This document shows, one piece after another, positions 26,426 to 35,528 of a DNA stretch of 64,000 nucleotides. The stretch's first letter is position 1. Each line of letters begins with the position of its first letter. The DNA is from Terracoccus sp. 273MFTsu3.1 (lineage in GTDB: Bacteria > Actinomycetota > Actinomycetes > Actinomycetales > Dermatophilaceae), in assembly GCF_000383675.1 (NCBI RefSeq), contig NZ_KB911821.1, positions 186,001 to 250,000 on the forward strand, read 5' to 3'. The notes below the pieces were generated by a model. It was given only the letters and a program-made list of their open reading frames with translations. It searched no databases and was not told the origin of the DNA. Made by a program: the position numbers and the translations under genes.

Positions 26426-27538
26426 ATGGAGATCGAGACGCTCGACGAGCTGGACGACCACCTCGCCTCCGACGGACCGCTGCGCGGCCTGCGGCTCCAG
26501 GACCTCGACCTCACCGGCTACGGCGACCGCCTCGCGGCCCACGGCGACCTGACCGGCCTGGTCGTGCTCGGGGGCACGGTGCCGGTCCCGGTGGCCGAGG
26601 TGCTGCTGACCCGGGGCGCCATCCTCTTCCCGGGCGTCGCCGACGCCCCGGTCGACCCGTGGCGCGGCCTCTACTTCGCGGCCGACCTCTACGCCGGTCT
26701 CGAGCACGGCTACGCGGCGACGCCCGACGCGAGGGCCTACGCGTGGTTCGTCGACGCGCGGCTGCGCACCGACGCGTACGCCACCCTCGTCCGCGCGATC
26801 CACGACGACTCGGTGACGGACGAGCTCGACGAGTTCGTCCAGGGCCGATCGGTCGTCGGGATCATGGGCGGCCATGCGCTGCAACGGGACTCGGCGGCGT
26901 ACGCCGGTGCGGCAGGATTGGGGCACGCGCTCGCCGAGGAGGGACACCTCGTCGCGACCGGCGGCGGGCCGGGGGCGATGGAGGCGGCCAACCTCGGCGC
27001 GCTGTGCCGGAGCGCAGCCGCCGTCGAGGAGACCGTCGGTCGCATCGCGCACGTGCCCGGCTTCCGACCCGACGTGACGGCCTGGGCCACGACGGCCCTC
27101 GCCGCACGGCACGTCGTCGTCGGGGACGAGCCCCAGGCGCCGTCCGAGACGCTGGGCCCGTCAGCCCGGTCGCTCGGCATCCCGACGTGGTTCTACGGCC
27201 ACGAGCCGCCCAACGTCTTCTGCGACGTCATCGCGAAGTACTTCTCCAACGCGATCCGCGAGGAGGGCCTGCTCGCCCGGTCGAACGGCGGCATCGTCGT
27301 GCTCGACGGTGCGGCCGGCACGGTGCAGGAGATCTTCCAGGCCGTGACGCCGCTCTACTACGCGCCCGAGGGGGCGCCGCTGCCACCGCTCGTCCTCGTC
27401 GGACGCGAGCACTGGACCGAGCGCGTGCCGGTCTGGCCGGCACTGCGCGCCATCGCCGCCGGTCGCCCGATGGAGGAGGCCGTCCACCTCGTCGACTCGA
27501 TCGACGAGGTCCTCCCCCTGCTCCCCCCGATCCCCTGA
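26426..27538 (+). CDS. LOG-family (lysine decarboxylase-like) Rossmann protein
   Basis: A 370-residue protein whose middle holds a LOG-type Rossmann fold: VVGIMGGHALQRDS, then TGGGPGAMEAANLGA, resembling the GGGxxGxM nucleotide-binding motif. GGIVVLDGAAGTVQEIFQ corresponds to the catalytic PGGxGTxxE motif in diverged form, with DGAAGTVQE. True LOG enzymes release cytokinin-like bases from nucleotides. The divergence and an extra N-terminal 150 residues make the substrate uncertain. It is preceded by a short divergent gap and followed by a 23-bp imperfect hairpin. Confidence 0.75.
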   Translation: MEIETLDELDDHLASDGPLRGLRLQDLDLTGYGDRLAAHGDLTGLVVLGGTVPVPVAEVLLTRGAILFPGVADAPVDPWRGLYFAADLYAGLEHGYAATPDARAYAWFVDARLRTDAYATLVRAIHDDSVTDELDEFVQGRSVVGIMGGHALQRDSAAYAGAAGLGHALAEEGHLVATGGGPGAMEAANLGALCRSAAAVEETVGRIAHVPGFRPDVTAWATTALAARHVVVGDEPQAPSETLGPSARSLGIPTWFYGHEPPNVFCDVIAKYFSNAIREEGLLARSNGGIVVLDGAAGTVQEIFQAVTPLYYAPEGAPLPPLVLVGREHWTERVPVWPALRAIAAGRPMEEAVHLVDSIDEVLPLLPPIP

Positions 27539-27539
27539 C

Positions 27540-27605
27540 CGAACACCGCGTTCGGCGTCGAAAGCACCGGCAGAACCGTGAGTTCGACACCGAGCGCGGC
27601 GTTCG
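27540..27605. terminator. Long imperfect hairpin between convergent genes
   Basis: A 23-base left arm (27540-27562, CGAACACCGCGTTCGG...) is complementary at 20 of 23 positions, plus one wobble, to the right arm (27583-27605), with a 20-nt loop. It fills the 80-bp gap between the LOG-family gene and prpE and should terminate transcription from both sides. Confidence 0.75.
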
Positions 27606-27618
27606 GTGCGGCGGGGCG

Positions 27619-29532
27619 CTAGGAGGACGGGCCCCGAAGCACCGGGGTCAGGGTCTCGAGGACCGATGCGTCCTCGATCGTCGCGGGCACGGCCGGCGCC
27701 TTGCCGTCGGCGAGCTCACGCATCGTCTTGCGCAGGATCTTGCCCGACCGCGTCTTGGGCAGGCCGGCCACGATGTCGACCTGGTGCAGGGCTGCCACGG
27801 CCCCGACCTCGGCCCGCACGCGGGCGACGAGCTCGCGCTTGATCCGGTCGCCGTCGGCCTCGGCGTCGACTCCTGACTTCAGGACGACGAGCGCGCGCGG
27901 CACCTGCCCCTTGAGGTCGTCGTGGACCCCGATGACCGCGCACTCGGCGACCGCCTCGTGGCCCGCGAGGGCGGCCTCGAGCGAACCCGTCGAGAGGCGG
28001 TGGCCGGCGACGTTGAGGACGTCGTCGGTGCGACCCATGACGTAGAGGTAGCCGTCCTCGTCGAGGTAGCCCCCGTCGCCGGTGAGGTAGTAGCCGGGAT
28101 AGGCCGACAGGTAGGAGCTGACGTAGCGGTCGTCGTCGCCCCACAGCGTCGGCAGCGTGCCGGGCGGCATCGGCAGCTTGATGCAGATCGCCCCCTCCGT
28201 GCCCGGCTCGACCTGCTCGCCCATGGCGTCGAGCACCCGCACGTCGTAGCCCGGCACGGCGACGGTCGGCGAGCCGGCCTTCGTCGGCAGCAGCCCGATC
28301 CCCACGGGGTTGCTGGCGATCGGCCACCCCGTCTCGGTCTGCCACCAGTTGTCGATGACCGGTTTGCCGAGCGCGGCGGACGCCCACTCGTACGTGTCGG
28401 GGTCGAGCCGTTCGCCCGCGAGGAAGAGCGCGCGGAAGCGGGAGAGGTCGTGCTCGGCGACCTTGGACGCCGTCGAGTCGTCCTTCTTGATGGCCCGGAA
28501 GGCGGTCGGCGCGGTGAACATGCAGACGGCGCCGTACTCGGCGATGACCCGCCAGAACGCACCGGCGTCCGGGGTGCCGACCGGCTTGCCCTCGTAGAGC
28601 ACCGTCGTCGCGCCCGTCAGCAGGGGCGCGTAGACGATGTAGGAGTGCCCGACGACCCAGCCCACGTCGCTCGCCGTGAACATCGTCTCGCCCGGGGCGA
28701 CGTCGTAGATGTTGGCCATCGACCACCGGAGCGCCACGGCGTAGCCACCGCTGTCGCGGTAGATGCCCTTCGGCTTCCCGGTCGTCCCGGACGTGTAGAG
28801 GATGTAGAGCGGGTCGGTGGCCGCGACCGTGACGCACTCGCTCCCCTCGCGGGCCGCGTCGCCGGACTCGAAGTCGGTCCAGTCGATGTCCCGCTCTCCG
28901 AGCTCGGCGACGAGCTGCTCGCGCTGGAGCACGACGCAGTGCTCGGGCTGGTGCGCTGAGCGCCGGATGGCCTCGTCGAGGAAGGGCTTGTAGGGCACGA
29001 CACGGGTCGGCTCGACGCCGCACGACGCCGACAGCACGACCTTCGGTGCGGCGTCGTCGATGCGCGCGGCGAGCTCCTGCGGGGCGAAGCCGCCGAAGAC
29101 GACGGAGTGGATGGCACCGATGCGGGCGCACGCGAGCATTGCGATGGCGGCCTCGGGGACCATCGGCATGTAGATGACGACCCGGTCGCCCTTGCCGACG
29201 CCGAGCCCACGGAGCCCACCGGCCACCGCGCGCACCCGCTCGAGCAGGACGGCATACGTCAGCGTGCTCTTCGTGCCCGTCACCGGCGAGTCGTAGTGGA
29301 TCGCGGGCTGCTCACCGCGACCGGCGGCCACGTGGCGGTCGACGGCGTTGAAGCAGACGTTGAGCTCGGCGTCGGGATACCACCGGTAGAACGGCGGGCG
29401 CGAGTTGTCGAGGATGCGCGTCGGCGGCGTCACCCAGTCGATGCCCTCGGCGGCCGCGCGCCAGAACCCCTCGGGGTCGCGCAGGCTCTCGCCGTGGATG
29501 CGTTCGTATGCCGTCGAAGCGCCGTCGCTCAT
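27619..29532 (-). CDS. prpE: Propionyl-CoA synthetase (propionate--CoA ligase)
   Basis: A 637-residue acyl-CoA synthetase of the PrpE/Acs class that activates propionate with ATP and CoA. The adenylation motif YTSGTTGKPKG (A3) is near residue 260. WWQTETGWPI is the A5 region that distinguishes acetyl/propionyl-CoA ligases. The acyl-adenylate lysine is in TRSGKILRKTMRELA near the C-terminus. The start is the ATG at 29532, five bases from the stop of the upstream MFS gene, so the pair is one transcription unit. No other methylcitrate genes are in the window. Confidence 0.9.
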   Translation of the reverse strand: MSDGASTAYERIHGESLRDPEGFWRAAAEGIDWVTPPTRILDNSRPPFYRWYPDAELNVCFNAVDRHVAAGRGEQPAIHYDSPVTGTKSTLTYAVLLERVRAVAGGLRGLGVGKGDRVVIYMPMVPEAAIAMLACARIGAIHSVVFGGFAPQELAARIDDAAPKVVLSASCGVEPTRVVPYKPFLDEAIRRSAHQPEHCVVLQREQLVAELGERDIDWTDFESGDAAREGSECVTVAATDPLYILYTSGTTGKPKGIYRDSGGYAVALRWSMANIYDVAPGETMFTASDVGWVVGHSYIVYAPLLTGATTVLYEGKPVGTPDAGAFWRVIAEYGAVCMFTAPTAFRAIKKDDSTASKVAEHDLSRFRALFLAGERLDPDTYEWASAALGKPVIDNWWQTETGWPIASNPVGIGLLPTKAGSPTVAVPGYDVRVLDAMGEQVEPGTEGAICIKLPMPPGTLPTLWGDDDRYVSSYLSAYPGYYLTGDGGYLDEDGYLYVMGRTDDVLNVAGHRLSTGSLEAALAGHEAVAECAVIGVHDDLKGQVPRALVVLKSGVDAEADGDRIKRELVARVRAEVGAVAALHQVDIVAGLPKTRSGKILRKTMRELADGKAPAVPATIEDASVLETLTPVLRGPSS

Positions 29533-29536
29533 GGGC

Positions 29537-30910
29537 TCACTGTGCCGCCGGTGGAGCCTCCGCGCCAGAGTCGGTGCGCCGAGGTGACGCATCTGACAGA
29601 CGAGCGGTCGTGATCGCGACGCACATCACGGCGGCGACGAGGCACAGCGCGCCTGCGACGTACCAGGCGAGGTCGTAGGTGCCGAGCTGGTCGCGGACGA
29701 GCCCCGCGCCGAGGGCCGCGGCGGCGGCCCCGATCTGGTGCGAGGCGAAGACCCAGCCGAAGACGATCGGCGCGCGCTCGCCGTACGCGCTGCGGCACAG
29801 GGCGATGGTCGGGGGCACCGTCGCGACCCAGTCGAGGCCGTAGAAGAGCACGAACGCAAGCATGTTGACGTGCATCGAGTCGCTGAAGAGCGCCGGCAAC
29901 AGGAAGAGCGAGCCACCGCGCAGCGTGTAGTAGGCCGCGAGGAGGATCCGCGGGTCGACCCGGTCGGTGAGCCAGCCGGAGAAGACGGTGCCGACGATGT
30001 CGAAGACGCCGACGAGGGCCAGGAGCCCGGCGGCGGTCGTCGTCGCCATGCCGTGGTCGTGGGCCGCCGGGATGAAGTGCGTGCCGACGAGGCCGTTCGT
30101 CGAGGCGCCGCACACGGCGAAGCTGCCGGCGAGCAGCCAGAACACCCTGGTGCGGGCGGCGTCCCGCAGCGTCGCCAGGGCCAGGTGCGCCGGATGGCCC
30201 GTCGGGCGGGGCGGGCGTCCGACCGGGGTGCCGGCCGGGGCCCCGTAGGCCGTGATGCCGAGGACGCTCGGGTGGTCGTGCAGCTTCCACAGCACGAGCG
30301 GGACGACGGTCAGGGCAGCGGCCGAGGTGGCGATCGCCGCGGTGCGCCATCCGTGGTTCTCGGCGAGCCACGCGAGGACGGGCAGGAAGACGAGCTGGCC
30401 CGTGGCACCCGCGGCCGTGAGCACGCCGGTGACGAGGCCGCGCCGCTCGACGAACCACCGCCCCGTGACGGTCGCGACGAGGCTCATCGCCATGGCACCG
30501 GTGCCGAGGCCGACGACGATGCCCCAGCACAGGACGAGCTGCCACGAGGCCGTCATCCAGATGGGCAGCAGGGAGCCGACGCTGACGAGGACGAGGGCGA
30601 CGGCGACGACCCTTTGGATCCCGAGGCGCTCCATGAGGGCCGCCGAGAAGGGTGCAGCGAGCCCGAAGAGGACGAGGTTGACCGAGACGGCGCCGCCGAT
30701 GACCCCCATCGGCCAGCCGAACTCCTCGTGGAGCGGCGTCATGAGCACGCCGGGCGTGGAACGGAAGCCGGCCGCGCCGATGATCGTCAGGAAGGTGACG
30801 ACGGCGACCCACCAGGCCGGGTGGATCCGGTGACGGGAGCGGCTCGGGGTGCTCGCGGGGTCCGGCGTGGCGTCGTCGGGGACGTCAGGGCGGCGGTCGG
30901 TCAGGCTCAC
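29537..30910 (-). CDS. MFS transporter
   Basis: A 457-residue major-facilitator protein with about 12 membrane helices. After a Pro/Asp-rich cytoplasmic start, helix 1 begins PAWWVAVVTFLTIIGAAGF. The loop 2-3 motif is degenerate (AALMERLGIQRV). The TGRWFVERRGLVTGVLTAAGATGQ helix resembles monocarboxylate/oxalate-formate-type MFS carriers. Co-transcription with prpE suggests uptake of a carboxylate, perhaps propionate; this is inference. The GTG start at 30910 (VSLTDRRPD...) was chosen because upstream residues lack transporter character. Confidence 0.8.
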   Translation of the reverse strand: MSLTDRRPDVPDDATPDPASTPSRSRHRIHPAWWVAVVTFLTIIGAAGFRSTPGVLMTPLHEEFGWPMGVIGGAVSVNLVLFGLAAPFSAALMERLGIQRVVAVALVLVSVGSLLPIWMTASWQLVLCWGIVVGLGTGAMAMSLVATVTGRWFVERRGLVTGVLTAAGATGQLVFLPVLAWLAENHGWRTAAIATSAAALTVVPLVLWKLHDHPSVLGITAYGAPAGTPVGRPPRPTGHPAHLALATLRDAARTRVFWLLAGSFAVCGASTNGLVGTHFIPAAHDHGMATTTAAGLLALVGVFDIVGTVFSGWLTDRVDPRILLAAYYTLRGGSLFLLPALFSDSMHVNMLAFVLFYGLDWVATVPPTIALCRSAYGERAPIVFGWVFASHQIGAAAAALGAGLVRDQLGTYDLAWYVAGALCLVAAVMCVAITTARLSDASPRRTDSGAEAPPAAQ

Positions 30911-30964
30911 GGATCCCACTGTGCAGCGTCGAAGCCCGCCACGACGAGTGGCCGGAAGGACACG

Positions 30965-31990
30965 ATGTGCAAAGATCTGGCCATGACCGCTGCGCTCGCG
31001 CGACCGCACCGCGTCGCCGTCCTCGCCCTCGACGGCGTCGTGGCCTTCGAGCTCGGGCTGCCGCACCGCTTCTTCAGCGCGAGCGCCCTCGACCCCGGCT
31101 GGCCCGGTCGACTCACCGGCGCTCCCCCGCTCTACGAGGTGTCGATGTGCACGCTCGACGACGGACCCGTCATGACGTCGGCCGGCTATGCCGCGCTGCC
31201 GACGCACCCGAACTCCGTTGTCGCGCAGGCTGACACAGTCGTCATTCCCGGCATCACGAACTCCGCCATCGTCACGCGGGGCGAGCTGCCCGCCGACCTC
31301 GTCGCGCTCGCCGGCACGGCTCGCCCCGACGCGCGGTGGCTCTCGATCTGCACGGGGGCCTTCGTCCTCGCGGGCCTCGGCAAGCTCGACGGGCGCGAGG
31401 CGACGACCCACTGGGTCTACGAGGACCTCTTCCGCCGTCACTTCCCCGACGTCCACCTCGACCCCGACGTGCTCTACGTCGACCACGGCGACGTCCTCAC
31501 CTCCGCCGGCAACGCCGCCGGCATCGACCTGCTGTTGCACGTGCTGCGCGCCGACCTCGGCACCGAGGCGGCGAACCGGGTCGCCCGTGGCGCCGTCGTC
31601 GCGCCGTGGCGGGCGGGCGGGCAGGCCCAGTTCATCGAGCGGCCCGTCCCCGACGCGTCCGACGGCGGCACGGGGGCGACGCGGTCGTGGGCCCTCGAGC
31701 ACCTCGACGAGCCGATCGGCCTGACCGACCTGGCCCGGCACGCCGGGACGAGCGTGCGCACCTTCACCCGGCGCTTCCGCGAGGAGACGGGCGAGACGGC
31801 GGGGACCTGGCTCGCGAGGGCTCGCGTCGACCGCGCTCGGCACCTGCTCGAGACGACCGACCTGCCCGTGGACAGGGTGGCCGCCGCGGCCGGCTTCGGC
31901 ACGAGCGCCTCGCTGCGCCAGCACCTCGCGGCCGCCGTGGGGCTCTCGCCCCTCGCCTACCGTCGCACCTACCGGGCAGAGCCCGCCTGA
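30965..31990 (+). CDS. GlxA-type transcriptional regulator (DJ-1/PfpI + AraC HTH)
   Basis: A 341-residue regulator. Residues about 10-190 form a DJ-1/PfpI-like glutamine-amidotransferase-type domain with ARWLSICTGAFVLAGLGKLDGREATTHW, carrying the Cys and the downstream His. The C-terminal 100 residues are an AraC-type double helix-turn-helix (TDLARHAGTSVRTFTRRFREETGETAGTWLARARV...). GGAAGGA four bases before the ATG at 30965 supports that start; another in-frame ATG lies six codons downstream. It is divergent from the MFS-prpE pair (54-bp gap) and is a plausible regulator of it. Confidence 0.87.
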   Translation: MCKDLAMTAALARPHRVAVLALDGVVAFELGLPHRFFSASALDPGWPGRLTGAPPLYEVSMCTLDDGPVMTSAGYAALPTHPNSVVAQADTVVIPGITNSAIVTRGELPADLVALAGTARPDARWLSICTGAFVLAGLGKLDGREATTHWVYEDLFRRHFPDVHLDPDVLYVDHGDVLTSAGNAAGIDLLLHVLRADLGTEAANRVARGAVVAPWRAGGQAQFIERPVPDASDGGTGATRSWALEHLDEPIGLTDLARHAGTSVRTFTRRFREETGETAGTWLARARVDRARHLLETTDLPVDRVAAAAGFGTSASLRQHLAAAVGLSPLAYRRTYRAEPA

Positions 31991-32061
31991 CCGTCCGCGC
32001 CGGCCGGGCCGGAGGCCCCGGCAACGACCGCGCCAGCCGCGCCGGCGACCTCGGCCACGCC

Positions 32062-32106
32062 CACGCCGGCAGGGCCCACGCCGGCTGGGCCCACGCCGGC
32101 CGGGCC
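32062..32106. repeat. Three tandem 15-bp repeats
   Basis: CACGCCGGCNGGGCC occurs three times in a row (32062, 32077, 32092), differing only at one base (A, T, C). It lies in the 151-bp gap between the convergent GlxA-type regulator and the carboxyethylornithine-synthase-like gene. A CGGCATAC octamer follows at 32125. Possibly part of a terminator region; otherwise unexplained. Confidence 0.7.
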
Positions 32107-32141
32107 CGACCGGGCCGCAGCACGCGGCATACGGCCCCTCG

Positions 32142-33290
32142 TCACGTGGCGAGCGGCAGGTGCGGATGCTTCGGCGAGCGGCCCTGGAACGACAGGATCG
32201 CCGGGTTCTGGATCTCGCCGTCCCGGATCTCGATCGCCCGCCGGACCGTCGGGTCCGCGTCCCACGCGTCGGGTCCACCCATGACGGTCGGCAGGAAGGG
32301 CAGCAGCGCCTCGCTGATCTCCCACGTGGCAGCGTCCCAGAGGTAGGACGGGCTGTGGTCGACGGCGTAGTAGAGCACGTGGTCGCCGACGACGAAGGTC
32401 GGCTCGGTGAAGGTCGTCGGCCTGGCCCAGCTGAAACCCATGCCCTCGTCGCACGACACGTCGATGACGATGCTGCCCGGCGTCATCCGCTTGAGGTCGT
32501 CGTCCGTCATGAAGGTGATCGGGGCGTCGGTGTCCTGGAGCACGCAGTTGACGACGATGTCGTGCTCGGCGAGGAACTCCCCGAGGGCCACCGGGCCGTC
32601 CTCGGTGACGGCGTGGCTGACGCGCGCCGTCGTGTCGTCGGTGTCGAAGTGCACGATCCGGGCCGAGTGGATGGGCGAGGCCACGGCCGCCTTCTGGCGG
32701 TGGGTCAGCACGTCGACGTCGCCGATACCCAGCGCGTTGAGTGCGGTGACGGCGCCGCGGGCGGTGGCTCCGAAGCCGATGACGACCGCGCGGCGCTGGG
32801 GGCCGTAGTCACCGGTGATCCCGGCGATCTGGAGGGCGTGGAGCACCGAGCAGTAGCCGGCGAGCTCGTTGTTCTTGTGGAAGACGTGGAGGCTGAACGA
32901 GCCGTCCTTGTTCCAGTGGTTCATCGCCTCGAAGGCGATGAGCGTCAGCTCCCGGTCGATGGCGACCTGGGTGAGCTCGGCGTCCTGCACGCAGTGCGGC
33001 CAGCCCCAGAGCACCTGGCCGACCCGCAGGGCCGCGATGTCGCTGAGGAGAGGCTTCGGCGCGAGGATGACGTCGCACTGCGCGACGAGCTCCTCGCGGC
33101 TGAGGAAGCCGCCGACGTAGCGCTCGAGCTGGTCGTCGGAGACGCCGTGGCGCTCGCCGTAGCCGGTCTCGAGGAAGATCCGTCCGCGCAGCTCCTCGGG
33201 GATGCGGTCGACGTGCTTGGGGTGCAGCGGCAGCCGGTGCTCGTTCTCCTTGAGGGACCGGGCCATGACGCCGAGGCTGAGCTGGACCAT
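32142..33290 (-). CDS. N5-(carboxyethyl)ornithine synthase-like / alanine dehydrogenase-family protein
   Basis: A 382-residue NAD(P)-dependent enzyme of the alanine dehydrogenase/transhydrogenase fold. The N-terminus ARSLKENEHRLPLHPKHVDRIPEEL carries the conserved Arg/Lys/His substrate block. RAVVIGFGATARGAV is the Rossmann loop and DVSCDEGMGFSWARPTTF the C-terminal signature. These fit carboxyethylornithine synthase, which condenses ornithine with pyruvate, though actinobacterial versions are untested to my knowledge. A strong AGGAGG lies seven bases before the ATG at 33290 and directly abuts a stable hairpin. It is 91 bases downstream of rlmN. Confidence 0.75.
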   Translation of the reverse strand: MVQLSLGVMARSLKENEHRLPLHPKHVDRIPEELRGRIFLETGYGERHGVSDDQLERYVGGFLSREELVAQCDVILAPKPLLSDIAALRVGQVLWGWPHCVQDAELTQVAIDRELTLIAFEAMNHWNKDGSFSLHVFHKNNELAGYCSVLHALQIAGITGDYGPQRRAVVIGFGATARGAVTALNALGIGDVDVLTHRQKAAVASPIHSARIVHFDTDDTTARVSHAVTEDGPVALGEFLAEHDIVVNCVLQDTDAPITFMTDDDLKRMTPGSIVIDVSCDEGMGFSWARPTTFTEPTFVVGDHVLYYAVDHSPSYLWDAATWEISEALLPFLPTVMGGPDAWDADPTVRRAIEIRDGEIQNPAILSFQGRSPKHPHLPLAT

Positions 33291-33301
33291 GCGAGGACCT
33301 C

Positions 33302-33343
33302 CTGGTGGGTCGCCCCGCGCTCGACCGGGCGACTCGTCACCAG
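33302..33343 (-). promoter_or_regulatory. Hairpin abutting the ribosome site of the carboxyethylornithine synthase-like gene
   Basis: On the minus strand an outer stem CTGGTG/CACCAG and an inner stem GTCGCCC/GGGCGAC form one long hairpin. Its 3' arm shares the AG of the AGGAGG ribosome site. It could be the rlmN terminator, or could control translation of the downstream gene by masking the site. Sequence alone does not decide. Confidence 0.5.
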
Positions 33344-33381
33344 TCCCCGAGCGAGGGCACGACCCCGCCAGCGTACGCGTG

Positions 33382-34605
33382 TCAGGCGGTCGAGGCAGCG
33401 AGCTGGCCGCAGGCCCCGTCGATGTCCTGGCCCCGCGTGTCGCGGATCGTCGTCGGTATGCCGTGGGCGCGCAGGCGCTCGACGAAGTTCTGCTCGACGC
33501 CGGGTCGGCTCGCCGTCCACTTCGAGCCGGGCGTCGGGTTGAGCGGGATCGGGTTGACGTGCACCCACCCGCGGCCACGCCGATTGAGCTTCTCGCCGAG
33601 CAGGTCGGCACGCCAGCCCTGGTCGTTGATGTCGCGGATGAGGGCGTACTCGATGGACACGCGACGACCGGTCGCCTCGAAGTAGCGGTAGGCGGCGTCG
33701 AGCGCCTCGTCGACGGACCACCGGGTGTTGATCGGCACGAGCTCGTTGCGCAGCTCGTCGTCGGGGGCGTGCAGGGAGAGGGCGAGGGTCACCGGAATGC
33801 CCTCGGCCGTCAGCTTGTCGATGCCGGGGACGAGGCCGACCGTCGACATCGTGATACCGCGGGCCGACATGCCGAGACCGTCGGGCGCCGGGTCGGTGAG
33901 CCGGCGGATCGCGCCGATGGACGCCTTGTAGTTGGCGAGGGCCTCGCCCATGCCCATGAAGACGACGTTGCTGACGCGCAGCGGCGTCTCACGGTCCTCC
34001 TCGCCGCCGCCGGCGAGCTCGCCGCGCCGCAGCGCCCGGGCCGCCCAGACGACCTGCTCGACGATCTCGCCGGCCGACATGTTGCGGGTCAGGCCGGCCT
34101 GGCCGGTCGCGCAGAACGGGCAGTTCATGCCGCACCCGGCCTGGCTCGAGATGCAGATCGTGACGCGCTTGGGGTAGCGCATGAGCACGGACTCGACGAT
34201 CGCGCCGTCGTGCAGCCGCCACGCGTACTTCATCGTCTGGCCGTCGTCGGCGACACGCTGGACGATCGGCGTCAGCAGCGTCGGGAGCAGGCCGGCGACG
34301 AGCTCGGACCGCACGGCCTTCGGCAGGTCGGTCATCTGCTCGGGGTCGACCTCGAGCCGCTCGAAGTAGTGGGTCGAGAGCTGCTTGGCGCGGAAACCCT
34401 TGTGCCCCAGCGACTCGACGGCCTCCTTGCGCTCGGCCGGCGTGAAGTCGGCGAGGTGCCGCGGCGGCTTGCCGCGACGGGGCGCCTGGAAGGTCAGCTG
34501 CCCCGGCACGGGGCGGGCGGTCGTCGGCTCGGGCAGCACGACGGGCGCCGGCACGGAAGCGGGCTCGGGGGCGGACTCGGACGCGGGGGCTGGGGTGTCG
34601 GTCAT
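33382..34605 (-). CDS. rlmN: 23S rRNA (adenine-2503-C2)-methyltransferase / tRNA m2A37 methyltransferase
   Basis: RlmN, 407 residues, a radical-SAM enzyme that methylates C2 of A2503 in 23S rRNA and A37 of some tRNAs. The [4Fe-4S] motif is in [17 protein letters not shown] (CxxxCxxC). The two catalytic Cys regions are [30 protein letters not shown] at the C-terminus and within the core. The first 40 residues are a Pro/Ala/Glu-rich extension not needed for the fold. It is downstream of cdsA as in many actinobacteria, here with an SDR gene between them. A small hairpin upstream separates it from the SDR gene. Confidence 0.95.
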   Translation of the reverse strand: MTDTPAPASESAPEPASVPAPVVLPEPTTARPVPGQLTFQAPRRGKPPRHLADFTPAERKEAVESLGHKGFRAKQLSTHYFERLEVDPEQMTDLPKAVRSELVAGLLPTLLTPIVQRVADDGQTMKYAWRLHDGAIVESVLMRYPKRVTICISSQAGCGMNCPFCATGQAGLTRNMSAGEIVEQVVWAARALRRGELAGGGEEDRETPLRVSNVVFMGMGEALANYKASIGAIRRLTDPAPDGLGMSARGITMSTVGLVPGIDKLTAEGIPVTLALSLHAPDDELRNELVPINTRWSVDEALDAAYRYFEATGRRVSIEYALIRDINDQGWRADLLGEKLNRRGRGWVHVNPIPLNPTPGSKWTASRPGVEQNFVERLRAHGIPTTIRDTRGQDIDGACGQLAASTA

Positions 34606-34665
34606 CTCCCGTCCAGTCTCTCAGGTGGAGTCAAAACGGGTCGCCCCGGCGCCGTGGCCGCCACC

Positions 34666-34684
34666 GAGGGCGTATGCCGCCCTC
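34666..34684 (-). terminator. Short hairpin containing the GTATGCCG octamer
   Basis: GAGGGCG (34666-34672) and CGCCCTC (34678-34684) form a perfect 7-bp stem with loop TATGC. The octamer GTATGCCG (34672-34679) spans the loop. It lies between the SDR gene and rlmN, 25 bases beyond the SDR stop. Confidence 0.6.
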
Positions 34685-34708
34685 CCGCAGCAGGTGCCCG
34701 CGTCAGGG

Positions 34709-35524
34709 TCACGCCTGCGCGCGCTGCTCGCTGACCGCGTTGCCGCCGTCGACGACGAGGACCTGGCCGGTGACGTAGGACGCCTCACGGCTGGCGAGGA
34801 AGGCGATGGCCGCGGCCACCTCGTCGGCGCTGCCGGAGCGGCCGAGCGGAGTGGCCCGCCCCTCTCCGGCCTCCTCGTCGGTCTGCGAGCCGGTGGCGAC
34901 CCACCCCGGCGCGACGGCGTTGACCGTGGTGCCGTGCGGACCCTCGTCGACCGCGAGGGCCCGTGCGAGCCCGACGAGCGCAGCCTTGGCCGTGGCATAG
35001 GCGACCTCGCCACGCATCGCCATGACGCCGCCGGTGACGCTGCTGACGAGCACGAGCCTGCCTGCCCCGGACGCCCGAAGGTGCGGCAGGGCGGCCCGGC
35101 TCACGAGATAGGCGGTGTCGAGGTTGCGGGCGAGCGAGCCGCGCCAGCGCGACGGGTCGGTGGACCCCAGGTCTCCGCCGAGCGGGTCGGGGTGGGCGGC
35201 GCTCGTCATCCCGGCGTTGTTGACGACGACGTCGAGACGACCGTGCTCAGCGATGCAGGCGGCCACGAGCGCTCCGGCCTCGGGCTCGCGGGTCAGGTCG
35301 CCGACGTGGCCGCTGGCCGTCACGCCGTCACGCCGGAGCTCGGTGACGCGTTCGTGCACCCGGTCGGTCGTGGCCGCGACGACGACGGCGGCACCGAGCC
35401 GGCCGAGCATCCGTGCGGTGGCGAAGCCGATGCCGCTCGCGCTGCCGGCCCCGGTCACGAGCACGACCCGGCCGGTCTGGTCGAAGGGCGCGGCTTCGGA
35501 GCCGGACGCCCGGTCCGCGGCCAC
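34709..35524 (-). CDS. Short-chain dehydrogenase/reductase (SDR)
   Basis: A 271-residue SDR of the classical type. The cofactor loop is VTGAGSASGIG (about residues 23-33), followed by NNAG. The catalytic Ser-Tyr-Lys are in LVSSVTGG and YATAKAAL, and VAPGWVATG follows. The GTG start at 35524 lies four bases from the cdsA stop. FabG-like sequence, but substrate unknown; it is not usual in the cdsA-rlmN interval, so it is probably a later insertion. Confidence 0.87.
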   Translation of the reverse strand: MAADRASGSEAAPFDQTGRVVLVTGAGSASGIGFATARMLGRLGAAVVVAATTDRVHERVTELRRDGVTASGHVGDLTREPEAGALVAACIAEHGRLDVVVNNAGMTSAAHPDPLGGDLGSTDPSRWRGSLARNLDTAYLVSRAALPHLRASGAGRLVLVSSVTGGVMAMRGEVAYATAKAALVGLARALAVDEGPHGTTVNAVAPGWVATGSQTDEEAGEGRATPLGRSGSADEVAAAIAFLASREASYVTGQVLVVDGGNAVSEQRAQA

Positions 35525-35528
35525 CCGG

